NCBI GenBank assembly: GCA_946803715.1
Contig: CAMPET010000675.1
Location: forward strand, 1 to 11,162
Direction of reading: 5' to 3'
Length of the DNA stretch: 11,162 bases
Source of the DNA: Beroe ovata
Lineage: Eukaryota; Ctenophora; Nuda; Beroida; Beroidae
The notes beneath the pieces are model-generated. The model had not been told where the DNA came from. It saw nothing but the letters and a program-made list of their open reading frames with translations, and searched no databases. The translations under genes were made by a program, and so were the position numbers. Within the stretch, counting starts at the first letter, position 1. The number at the start of each line of letters is the position of its first letter. Below, piece after piece: positions 1 through 7,518 of this stretch.

Positions 1-1705
1 CGTAGCATCGGATCCAACCGACGGGTTTTCTAGTTATTATTATAAATTAACCTTTTTTCTTGTAGAAACATGTCAACTAACAAGAATTGGAGTTGCGCTG
101 CGTGTAATTAGGGGGTGAACGAAAAAATCGACTTCAACAAAATGTGACAAACTTGGTATCAAAATGATCAGCAGGCTGGTACTAACTCTGAAAATAAGTT
201 TTGTTGCCAGAAATTGTGATTTGAAAGAGTTGTGGGTGGTAGAAGAACAAGGACTGGGCGCAAAAAGTGTAACACCAAAATTTCGCGAGAATATGCCAAA
301 GTTACAATGTCTGTCGTTAAAACGAAATAACCAACGACTCTTTTGTTTAAACGCAACAATAAGCCACGGAAATTGAAGATGAATGTTTCTTCAAGCTAAC
401 ATCGAAGGATTCAAGCCAATTGAGTATTTAGAAGTGAAGTTATGGTGGTTTGAAAACAACGTGTGAAAATCCGATCAATTTTCGTCCATAACTCAGCTCA
501 GGAAAGAGGTAGAACAAATCTGAAAGCTGCATCAACTGGCACGTGCCAGTTACATGCTGCGCGCAACAATTCATCACGCGCACGTGGGTGTATAGTTCAT
601 TATCTGATGCGCTTGTTGTATTTCGCCGCTCGAAACGACTCGTAAATAGAGATTTTAACTTGTGGACAAAACCATGTGACACCTTCCCTTTGAGTTATCA
701 GGCTGAAACTTTGAGACTTGATAGATACTTATAATATCAACAAAGCAAGTTGAAAATCATCTTTCTGAGAGATTCCTAAGCTGAGCTATGAGCTGTTAAA
801 AACTTCAATAGCCATAACTTCGGCAGGCAGTGGGGAATTTGGACAATTTTAACTTGTTATGACCAGCTTTGTTTTCTCTATCTGGTGACTAAATTTCAGA
901 ACGATTCGTTGAATACATTCAAAGATAAGTTCGTAAACGTGAAAAACACCGTATTACACTTTTAGTCGCTGTAAACGTGCTAGTTCTTTGTGCACACGCG
1001 CTGTTGTTACCACCCTACTGTTATAATACGACGAGATTGACCATGTCAGAGACAGGATTTTAATCTAGAATAGCGTTAAACTTAAAAATTCTGTTCGAAG
1101 TATATTGAAACATTGTTCAACTATTTAGCACAGTAAAGAGAAAAATCTTTTAGTGAAGAGAGTATTTCGAGTAGAACAGAAACATCGAGAATAAGGCAGA
1201 ATGCTATAAATACAAATGAAGGCTTGAATGGCAGGCTTTTATAATACATTGATTTGAAAAAAACGTTTTTAACGTTCATAACAACTAAGATTGAAACGAC
1301 ATCAATATACAGCTGTTATTATAACCATTGTTACTATTTGAGCATATATCTTATTCACTTTGAAGGAAGAAAGGAAATCTCAGTTTCACAATTCACAATT
1401 TCATCATAAATTAAATGTCTACTACATGGCTATTGAATTCACTTTCAATTTATCTCTCTATACTGTTGACAATTCATGGATATATTAATTACTACACTAG
1501 ACTTCACTCTTAGCTAGATATACAATTTCTTGGACTAGTCAGAGATCGTGGGAAATCCGGAGGGTCTATCAGCTGAGATAATTGTTTGCAGGATAGGCCG
1601 AGCTTGAGCTGAGATTGACCCTTCGTTAGCTAGGTCTCCCCGGTCACTACTGAATGGCAGTGAGCGGGTAACTTCGCCAATTGAAGAGTCAGTTCCCTAC
1701 ACACG
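1..1705. other. AT-rich intergenic DNA, no supported gene
   Basis: I see no convincing gene in these 1.7 kb. Open frames on both strands are short (at most about 80 codons), overlap each other and resemble no protein family I know. There is no tRNA or rRNA signature and no clean donor-acceptor series. The composition is AT-rich with a few GC-richer patches near 480-650 and 1550-1690. The only structured element I noticed is the palindrome at 534-551, listed separately. Confidence 0.6.
534..551. promoter_or_regulatory. 18-bp perfect palindrome centred on CACGTG
   Basis: AACTGGCACGTGCCAGTT is its own reverse complement over 18 bases and has the E-box core CACGTG at its centre. Pairing continues imperfectly outward (GCAT on the left, ATGC on the right). 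A second CACGTG lies about 40 bp downstream at 583-588. E-boxes bind bHLH dimers, but no gene is visible next to this one, so a regulatory role is only inferred. Confidence 0.3.
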
Positions 1706-2134
1706 TCAGCTTATGAAATAGTGTATGGACGATGCCCCACTCTCTTTCATGGTTGAAAACGATATCTCAGAGTTGGAAAATATCAAAAAAATAGCCAATA
1801 ACCAACGAATTCGTGAAGGCGAACTATGATCAAGAATATTGCTGCCAGAGCAAGAAAGCATGCCATAGTGGACTCCTGTTATGGAGACAATACTTATTTT
1901 CGCAATCTGAAGCAACTTGTTCCCTTCAAGGCAGGGGATTACTGCTAGTGCTGTAGAATTGCCCTGGTGATAAGTTCTGTGATTTGGGAGAGGTCTGACT
2001 TCTGCACCTCTGCAAACTCCAATCATGTGCATCATTGTGCCGAGTTTCTTCATTACTGAGCTCGGCATCCACTGCTTCTTTGTCGNGCACACATCACATT
2101 CACACGCAGTCAAATCACAGATGTATCTGATCAC
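1706..2134 (-). CDS. Doubtful 142-codon ORF, unrecognised
   Basis: This is an ATG-to-stop frame of 142 codons with one ambiguous base (2086, giving one unknown residue). The N-terminal part is Cys-rich (C-x4-C-x-C-x2-C over residues 6-16), which could suggest a small metal site. I recognise no family and see no catalytic motif. In AT-rich DNA of this length roughly one such ORF may arise by chance. It lies downstream of the CG hairpin and E-box cluster at 2147-2230, on the opposite side from the plus-strand frame at 2220-2504. I list it only because it is among the longest open frames here. Confidence 0.2.
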   Translation of the reverse strand: MIRYICDLTACECDVCXTKKQWMPSSVMKKLGTMMHMIGVCRGAEVRPLPNHRTYHQGNSTALAVIPCLEGNKLLQIAKISIVSITGVHYGMLSCSGSNILDHSSPSRIRWLLAIFLIFSNSEISFSTMKESGASSIHYFIS

Positions 2135-2146
2135 TGATATATTTCA

Positions 2147-2163
2147 GCGCGCGAAGCGCGCGC
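2147..2163. repeat. CG-rich hairpin, 7-bp stem
   Basis: GCGCGCG and CGCGCGC are separated by AAG and form a seven-base-pair stem of pure C/G in otherwise AT-rich DNA. Alternating CG of this kind can form cruciform or Z-DNA. It ends 37 bp before the E-box cluster at 2201-2230, so both could belong to one regulatory region. Confidence 0.5.
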
Positions 2164-2200
2164 GTCTTAACTATAAGTACTAGCAGCTTTTGTTCACGAG

Positions 2201-2230
2201 TCACGTGACCCTCACGTGACAGTCACGTGA
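2201..2230. promoter_or_regulatory. Three TCACGTGA E-box palindromes at 11-bp spacing
   Basis: TCACGTGA occurs at 2201-2208, 2212-2219 and 2223-2230, each start exactly 11 bases after the previous one, close to one helical turn. The first and third copies extend to GTCACGTGAC, which matches the palindromic CLEAR/USF/TFE-type E-box of animal bHLH-ZIP factors. A degenerate copy (TTCACGAG) precedes them. Same-face spacing of identical palindromes suggests a real binding array. The protein-like open frame at 2220-2504 begins within it, so this may be a promoter; the bound factor and the target gene are inference. Confidence 0.5.
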
Positions 2231-2504
2231 CAAAACGGAAAATTGCGATGCGGCAGTACTTCCCGTTGTCAGATTTCAAAAAGCTTGGCAGCGTTGGAAT
2301 CAGCTCATTGAGATCTACAAGTACAGGGTTGTGCCTCAAAAAGTTGGAAAAAAGGGCGCACCCTACTTGATATGCTGGGTGAACGCAAAAGCCAGCGAAG
2401 TGCAGGGGGAATGTAGTTCAACCCAACGATCATCAACTAACTTAACAATATCGTTTCGCTGGTTACGGTTTCTATACATGAAATTAGCCACAAGTAGAGA
2501 ATGA
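2220..2504 (+). CDS. Protein-like 94-codon open frame without early ATG
   Basis: The frame is open from just after a TGA at 2217-2219 to the TGA at 2502-2504. The stretch around 2280-2400 reads like real protein, for example FQKAWQRWNQLIEIYKYRV followed by VGKKGAPYLICWVN, with several Trp and Lys residues. There is no ATG before codon 86, so if coding it would be an internal exon or a remnant. No clear acceptor marks its start; a possible donor follows the Trp codon at GTGAAC near 2382. A competing 41-codon ATG frame (MRQYFPL...) starts inside it. I do not recognise the protein. The tail overlaps the 25-bp foldback arm at 2492-2516. Confidence 0.22.
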   Translation, partial: QSRDKTENCDAAVLPVVRFQKAWQRWNQLIEIYKYRVVPQKVGKKGAPYLICWVNAKASEVQGECSSTQRSSTNLTISFRWLRFLYMKLATSRE

Positions 2505-2666
2505 GTAAATTCTGTTTTTCCTCTGATTTTGACAGCTCAACAAATGAAACGAGAGTCTACTGTATTCACAAGAGAACTTTGGATGTCTACATCTTCTTCA
2601 GTTTCTCAAATTTGATTGTATAAAGTAGTGTTGTAAAGTTTAACAGAATTTACTCATTCTCTACTT
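2492..2666. repeat. Perfect 25-bp inverted repeat, 125-bp loop
   Basis: The 25 bases at 2492-2516 (AAGTAGAGAATG...) are the exact reverse complement of 2642-2666. The right arm covers the last codons and stop of the hAT transposase remnant. Next to the left arm is GTGGCTAATTT (minus strand), a second copy of an 11-mer that also occurs inside the hAT frame near 2711-2725. The arrangement therefore looks like a rearranged or inverted duplication of the transposon end and not a terminal inverted repeat of the whole element. Confidence 0.75.
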
Positions 2667-3550
2667 GATATACTATGCGACTCTTGAATATAACCCCACT
2701 CACACAACTTAAATTAGCCACATGAATGGTAAAAGTATAATATTTGTGATATAGAATACCAACAAAGCCGACAGGTAATTTATTATTATTGTCCGTAAGT
2801 CTCAGCAATAAAATAATGGGCTCCATTATGGAGTGAATGTAATCAACATCTTTCCAAAACTTTGGATCAGATACCAAGTCATTGGCTACTTTGAATAAAT
2901 CTTTATAGCTTTGGGATTTCGCTGATACAGATTCGGCCAGACTAGGATCAATATAACAATTAACTACAGCCTGCTTGCAATCTTTTAACCTGTCCAACAT
3001 AATAAATTGTGTTGCAAACCTAGTTGCGCCTGGTTTCAACAGTTCAAGCTTGGAGTATTTACGAAATGTATTCAATATCATATCATGATTTTTAACGTTC
3101 GTGACAACAACTTTACAGTTTGACAGAACTCCTTTCACCCAATCTATTTTTCCGACATGTTCCAAAAGTAAGTCGAACTGATGTGTTGTACATGGAGATC
3201 CGACAATGTGTGGGTCTCCTCAATGCTTTGTTCACATTCGGATTGTCCGTAGCAACATGACATATCTTCTGAGCTCCAATCAACTCTATCTGATCCTTGA
3301 CCGTAGAATACGCTCCCTCAGCAGTTTTTTCTTTCCCTGAAATATTGTTGTTATTATAAAGCCGCTTACAAAATCGCAGATGATCAAAAATCGCCTACTA
3401 AATTCCTACCCAAAGTTTCATTTTTTGGATTGTGAATTTGCTAATAACTTACCAGATACGTTCACAGCATCATGAAAGAAGATGTCATGTTTTCGTACCA
3501 GTATGAAGTTCAGTAGAGGGTTAAAAGATAAAAAGGAGCTCTACCATCGG
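2650..3550 (-). pseudogene. hAT transposase remnant, DUF659/RNase H-like region, one intron
   Basis: The minus-strand translation follows the DUF659 region of hAT transposases. It has a TDG motif at about 3550, an INF-like stretch (NFILVRKHDIFFHDAVNVSG), KTAEG and VATDN (the family's VTDN), then SPCTTHQFDLLLEHVGKIDW (family pattern PC-AH-LDL-L-DIGKIDW), PGATRFATQFIMLDRL and FWKDVDYI...LLRLTD. Breaks: a TAG at 3541-3543 where the family has Trp, with a one-base shift beside it; a second frameshift with loss of about ten residues near 3218-3222; and a stop at 2650 before the hAT dimerisation domain. A consensus intron (donor GTAAGT at 3452, acceptor TTTCAG ending at 3337, 116 bp) keeps the phase. 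The N-terminal BED finger is not visible. Family assignment is confident; activity is not possible as it stands. Confidence 0.85.
3337..3452 (-). other. Intron inside the hAT remnant
   Basis: The donor is CTG|GTAAGTTATT and the acceptor is ACAACAATATTTCAG|GG. Removing these 116 bases joins VNVS to GKEKTAEG, which is contiguous in relatives of this transposase. Splice sites have survived although the coding sequence has frameshifts and a stop. Confidence 0.7.
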
Positions 3551-3577
3551 TGTTGGTAAGTGACGGAGTCCATTTGC

Positions 3578-4178
3578 TCATGCCATGGACTTCACCGCCG
3601 CTTCTAAAGAAGCCCCTCCTCTCATCGCCTCTCTGATGGAAACCTGTAGGGTAATGTAGTCCCTTTGGAGGAGGTCACCAGACGTGACAAGAGGCCGGAG
3701 GTGCGAAAAGTCCAGGGGTGGGATCTCAGTAGACCAATTTTGAAGAAGCCCAGATGAGGGTTCTCGCGGGCCCTTGTCTCCACAGCACTATTTCCTTGTT
3801 GCACCACCCACTCACAACCACACCGCTCAGGAACAAGCTCTCCAACAGGGTTCCTCGCTCTCTCCAACAACCCTGACATGAAACTTGCCCCATGGATGAT
3901 CCAATCAATGTTGGTCCTATTCCGGAATCCCCAGTATCCGTGTCCCTTGAACAAATAATGTTCTGCTGATTGGTACAGCTGCTTCAGAAATTCCTGGTGC
4001 TCCGCTTGGATCCCTGGCAAGATATTAGGGGCCGCTTCCACGTTTCTGGCACGGGTGGCTCTGTGTTGGGGGTCGAGGAGTTGGGCAGCCAGGGTGTCAA
4101 TATAGCCCTCCCCGAAAAACTGGATGGAGGAAGGGGTTCCTGTCACAACTAACAGCTGTTTGATACCCTCTTTCAGTG
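3578..4178 (-). CDS. Unrecognised protein-coding exon(s), partial gene
   Basis: One frame is open from an acceptor-like CCTAG at 4179 through ATG 4146 to the stop at 3622 (174 codons from that ATG). The first 120 codons look genuine, with LLVVTGTPSSIQFFGEGY, then AEHQEFLKQLYQSAEHYLF, then RTNIDWIIHGASFMSGLLER. After codon GGT T at 3816 comes a strong donor, GTGAGT (3815-3810), and the following translation is less protein-like, so the exon is probably 3816-4178. A good acceptor (TACCCTACAG ending at 3644) opens a short possible last exon, 3578-3643, reading VSIREAMRGGASLEAAVKSM then stop; in the phase left by the GTGAGT donor a different frame is read through it. I know no family for it; the TGTPSS stretch resembles a P-loop ATPase beta strand only loosely. 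Upstream exons would lie beyond the telomere-like array. Confidence 0.45.
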
Positions 4179-4198
4179 CTAGGATTAGTGTTACAGTA

Positions 4199-4575
4199 GT
4201 GTTAGGGTTAGGGTAAGGGTTAGGGTTAGGGTAAGGTTAGGGTTAGGGTTAGGGTGAGGGTTGGGGTAAGGATTACGGCTAGGGTAAAGTTAGGGTTGGG
4301 GTTAGGGTTAGGGTTAGGGTTAGGGTTAGGGATATGTAAGGGTTATTGTTTAGGTTAGGGTACAGTCAGTATTAGGGTTAGGGTTAGGGTTAGGGTAGAG
4401 TTTAGGTTAGGGTCAGGGTTAGAGTTAGGGTTGGGTTAAGGGTTAGGGATGGGTCAAGGGTAGAGTTAGGGCTGGGGTTAGGCTGAGGGTAAAGAATAGG
4501 GTTGGGTCAAGGGTAGAGTTAGGTTAGGGTTAGAGTTGGAATAAGGGCTAGAGTCAGGGTTAAGGTTTTACTCAG
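4199..4575. repeat. Interstitial telomere-like array (TTAGGG)n, degenerate
   Basis: About 380 bp are dominated by TTAGGG units mixed with variants (TAAGGG, TTGGGG, TCAGGG, TTAGAG). The cleanest runs are near 4224-4252 and 4296-4330, with decay toward the 3' side. The G-rich strand is plus. On the minus strand this is a CCCTAA array that directly precedes the exon starting at 4178, so it would supply pyrimidines and CTAAC branch-point-like motifs just upstream of that acceptor. TTAGGG is the common animal telomere unit, so this is an interstitial block or the scar of a repaired break. Confidence 0.9.
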
Positions 4576-4805
4576 GTTTAGAGTTAGAGTAATTGTATAA
4601 TTATCAGGATTATTAATTTTGGGATGAGTAGGACGATATTTCACAACATTTCTATGCAAGTCAATGGGTATGATTGTGTATGATGTATGGTGTACCTCAG
4701 TATGATGTATGATGTGCATTAGTATACTAAGGATATCATTTGCAAAGTGTTTTGAAGAAGCAATTGCACTGGGTACAACAGTCAGTTTTGAAATTTAGTT
4801 TAAGT
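4576..4805. other. Intergenic AT-rich stretch with 22-bp direct repeat
   Basis: No gene is supported between the telomere-like array and the stop codon at 4806. It contains two tandem 22-bp copies (4678-4699 and 4700-4721) built on GTATGATGTATG. No AATAAA is seen on the minus strand close behind the stop at 4806, so the transcript end of the neighbouring gene is not resolved. Confidence 0.5.
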
Positions 4806-5620
4806 TTAGATGTCAAATTCATTAATAGTTTCATCAAATTCGTTGAGGGTGTTGAGATCGAACCATTTTGACGGATGAGCTTTATTGGAACTGGCTACTG
4901 GATGCTTGACTTCTGCTGCTGACTGCTTGTTGCAGCCTGGGGGTTCTTTACCTGTGATTAAGAAAATAAGATAAAGTTAACGTTTAGTTGCTGCACAAAA
5001 TCTGAATCAATTCAATTCAAATGTTAGCAGCTCATGTGTGCTGTGTGTGTATGTGTGTGTGCGTGTTTGTGTGTGTTTGTCCATGTCTGGGTTTCTAGGT
5101 TTGAACTCACAGATCATTTGGAGTACTGGAGGTACTGGAGGACCTGGAGGAGGTGGGCTTTGCCGGCATTTTTCCCTTTGACTTGGTGGTTGGTGAGGAA
5201 ACAGACTCAACGGTTTCCTCTACATCTTAATCTTCCTGAGGCGTTTCATGATGTTTAGGATTCAATACACCCACTACCAAACCGCAATTTCTCTAGATTA
5301 CAATTCTTACTGTCAGAGCACCAACAAAGAGCTCGTCCCTTGTGTCATTTTGTTTAGAAACAAGGAAGTACTCTCTTCCACCTGCTTTCATCCTCTGAAA
5401 ATTGTATTGATTAGCGACTGCTGTAGAATCTAGATGCAGCATTGAAAGAGGATGAAATACCTTCTTGAATGCCTGGAGATCATTGTCAAACATAATCATT
5501 TTCTTGATGGCATCGTCTTTTCTCCTCACGAAGAAAACAACACTGTACGGGTTTCCCTTCTTTGAAATCCTCTCCAAGTTTATGCCTCTCAAACCGACCT
5601 GTTTGCTGTGATTTCCATAC
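4806..5620 (-). CDS. 3' exon block of unknown gene (three exons, ends at TAA)
   Basis: Exon 5311-5620 follows acceptor TTATGATTTAG and holds 103 codons, including VGLRGINLERISKKGNPYSV and VFFVRRKDDAIKKMIMFDN, then REYFLVSKQND; donor ACA|GTAAGA. Exon 5111-5219 (acceptor GATGTAG, donor GTGAGT) is open in two frames: one Pro-rich (SPPPPGPPVPPV), one Ser/Thr-rich. Only the Pro-rich frame joins to the last exon, 4806-4951 (acceptor TTTTCTTAATCACAG), which encodes an acidic tail, WFDLNTLNEFDETINEFDI, then TAA. An earlier donor at 5460 (AAG|GTATTT) is possible, but the read-through looks equally coding. Phase 2 is needed at 5620, whereas the upstream exon 6107-6242 ends in phase 1, so a small exon is missing or this is a separate gene. 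Family not recognised. Charged and soluble, with no membrane segment. Confidence 0.62.
5034..5083. repeat. Imperfect (GT)n microsatellite in an intron
   Basis: About 50 bp of interrupted GT/TG dinucleotides lie inside the 159-bp intron between exons 5111-5219 and 4806-4951. Read on the coding (minus) strand it is a CA-rich tract. It explains the unusual His/Thr-rich ORF that runs through this intron. Confidence 0.75.
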
Positions 5621-5961
5621 CTAAATCATAAATTTAGCAGGGTGGGATACATTGACAAAGATTCAGTTATAGAGATGGATTGAGATTGTATGATAGGCAT
5701 ATTGAAATTGATTCAGTTAGACGAATGTATTAAGATGGTCTGTAAATTTGTTATTGATTGATAACCCGCGGGGGGGCTGGCAATGAGCCGTAATAAATTA
5801 TTTAGAATTGAAACAATTAGAATTGAAAATGCCACAACCACATAGAGATGCCTATTCAGGCATGTGTCATTTCCCGGTACATTAAAGCTATAGGTTTATT
5901 TCATATTTTCGTAGGTATAGAATGTTCCTGTCAAAGTTCTTATGAGCATTATCCTCGGAAT

Positions 5962-6002
5962 TCATGAAAGGGGTGTGTCAGATTCATCCAGACGAGGGCG
6001 TT
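5962..6002 (-). other. Candidate alternative last exon with poly(A) signal
   Basis: A strong acceptor (CCTCCATTCAG ending at 6003) follows the GTGAGT donor at 6106 by about 100 bp, the usual intron size here. Joined to exon 6107-6242 it reads QRPRLDESDTPLS and then TGA at 5964-5962. AATAAA occurs on the minus strand at 5895-5900, some 60 bp downstream. This gives the core gene a complete end without exons 5620-4806. Skipping or missing it would instead lead to the downstream block. If the 6106 donor is not used, the frame reads through to TAA at 6030. Confidence 0.4.
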
Positions 6003-6106
6003 CTGAATGGAGGCATAAAAATGTTAGTCTTATCCAGCTGTTTCAATTAAGAACTGTTTTGGTGTCACCAAAATGAATTTTATTAACTGATCATGTTTAT
6101 ACTCAC

Positions 6107-7108
6107 GCAGAAACGGCCATTCGGCATCTGGAATTAACTCCAAATCAGTCGCTCTACCTCCCAAGAGCTCCTCTACCAGGACTCTCCTCACTATTGGGAG
6201 GGCAGCTCTCGTGTTGATAACTTTCAGAACTTGTTCTGCCAGCTGGAAATATGGTTGGTTAGTGGTTACCACGACATTTGTTAATTACTTTCACAGAGAA
6301 CATTCACATTTCACAGAGCAAATTACCTTTGCCTTCCCATTCTTCTGATTTATATAGTTGCTTTCCGTGAAGGTCAGCTCCTCATCAGGTAGTAAGACAG
6401 AGAGACGCATCTCGCCGCCAGCAACACCGTACTCCATCCTCCCTGATGAAGAGTGAGTGATTAAATCAAATGTATATTGTCTCTGGGTGGAGAGCCCTGA
6501 AAATTGCTGAACAAGAGCTGATCTTACCTCCCTGTCCCAGGACGATAGAGTTTAGTCTAGCAACAGGTGAGTCACTCGAGGTTTTCCTACCCCCAGGTCT
6601 TAGAAAGGGAATGAAGAATCTTTGACATATCTCCACTGGTTTCACAATTGAGGTATGTTCATACCTCGCACCATAAGGTACAAGACAGACAAACTTGTGC
6701 TGTGAGATCTGTAAATGTTTGCAGAGTCATTTACGAGTTATGGTGCAATCAAGTTCGAGAAGCATTTGTCATTCAAAGACGAAACTTACCTCTTGTTTTA
6801 GTTCTTCGGTAGCAGGTACCATCGACCCCAAGCAATAGGCTTTATCAGCATTATAGTTGTTCTGGGACGTGAGTAGACTAAATAGGAGAAATATTGAGAT
6901 GGAACCAGCTAGAGGTAGTGTGAGACATGGTTTCAGATCAAATAAGTTGGAGGGAGATTGGTTCATCCAGAGAAATGGTTTCAGAGATTCCACCATTTTC
7001 CGTTACACTTACTCTTCACTGTCGCATCTCCTTCAATATTCGACTTATGTTTGTTTAATAGGTCAATTTCCCTTTCAAATACTTCCCATTTTGTGTTTCT
7101 CAATACCC
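6107..7108 (-). CDS. Core of unknown multi-exon gene (five exons in phase)
   Basis: Five exons join with consensus splice sites and no stop: 7013-7108, 6790-6908, 6528-6708, 6327-6442 and 6107-6242. The introns are 104, 81, 85 and 84 bp. Donors are GTAAGT, GTAAGT, GTAAGA, GTAATT and GTGAGT. About 213 codons result. Visible pieces include WEVFEREIDLLNKHKSNIEG (charged helix), a hydrophobic run GSISIFLLFSLLTS, KFVCLVPYGARYEHTSIVKP, ICQRFFIPFLRPGGR, GVAGGEMRLSVLLPDEELTF and a helical segment, LAEQVLKVINTRAALPIVRR. The hydrophobic run comes from a pyrimidine tract, and a second acceptor (CCCAG at 6862) would remove it, so it may be intronic and the preceding junction is the least sure. I recognise no family or catalytic motif. 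It is the same strand and style as the zinc-finger gene upstream and the block at 4806-5620. Gene structure is confident, function unknown. Confidence 0.75.
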
Positions 7109-7171
7109 CTGATTATATACGCACCCGTCGATACACCATTATGTGCAAATTATTTTTCAGCAATCATTTAC

Positions 7172-7507
7172 CCCTCTTCATGATAGCACGACCATGTTTT
7201 CGTCTCCACCGTGCACATCCACTAGAAGTTACACTTAAATCCCTGGATAAGATTATGCAACCGTTTTTCCCCTTTATCATGTATTTAAGTGTTCTGACTC
7301 ACCAACTCGTCAGCCAGATTCGTTGAAACAGTAACTGTTTTCGTCTCTCTCCTCTTGGTTTGAACTCCCTCTATAGTTTTCTATCCCTTGACAATTGTCT
7401 TATACCCCTTTAAATTTTTCTTGAATAAGCTTATTACCCACTTTTTCATATACATTCGTGAAAAAGTTCCGGTAGCTTGTATATTGTAGCCAATATATTT
7501 TAAACAA
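7172..7507 (-). CDS. Candidate 5' exons of the unknown multi-exon gene
   Basis: Three further exons join in phase with the core: 7406-7507 (acceptor TTTTGTCGTTTTAG; 34 codons, including SYRNFFTNVYEKVGNKLIQE), 7303-7370 (acceptor ACTATAG, donor GTGAGT; REFKPRGERRKQ...) and 7172-7221 (acceptor ACTTCTAG, donor GTAAAT; WRRKHGRAIMKRG), leading into VLRNTKWEV. The ATG in IMKRG could instead be the start codon, making the rest untranslated. An alternative path exists: donor GTAATA at 7437 plus exon 7303-7370 in another frame (VQTKRRETKTVTVSTNLADE), but it soon meets a stop in exon 7013-7108. No start Met lies in the first exon, so either more exons lie upstream or the gene shares 5' exons with the zinc-finger gene. 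Coding status is moderately supported, function unknown. Confidence 0.45.
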
Positions 7508-7518
7508 CTAAAACGACA

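Noticed and set aside
164-734. Five short overlapping ORFs on both strands
   Set aside because: Lengths of 60-80 codons are expected by chance here, and none has a protein-like pattern or splice context.
1671-1690. Similarity of CTTCGCCAATTGAAGAG to the Harbinger FGQLK codons near 10730
   Set aside because: Only about 16 bases match and no neighbouring transposase motif is present at 1600-1750.
3644-3678. 35-bp intron (CTG|GTGACC...CTACAG) joining the long frame to VSIREAMRGG
   Set aside because: It keeps phase, but 35 bp is shorter than every other intron here; the GTGAGT donor at 3815 is stronger.
6769-6996. ATG at 6996 followed by a hydrophobic stretch, read as a signal peptide start
   Set aside because: The hydrophobic residues come from the pyrimidine tract before splice acceptors at 6909 and 6862, and an upstream exon joins in phase, so a signal peptide is not the best reading.
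6857-7326. Two plus-strand ORFs of 108 and 122 codons
   Set aside because: They are antisense to the spliced minus-strand exons and carry the hydrophobic composition expected of complementary frames.
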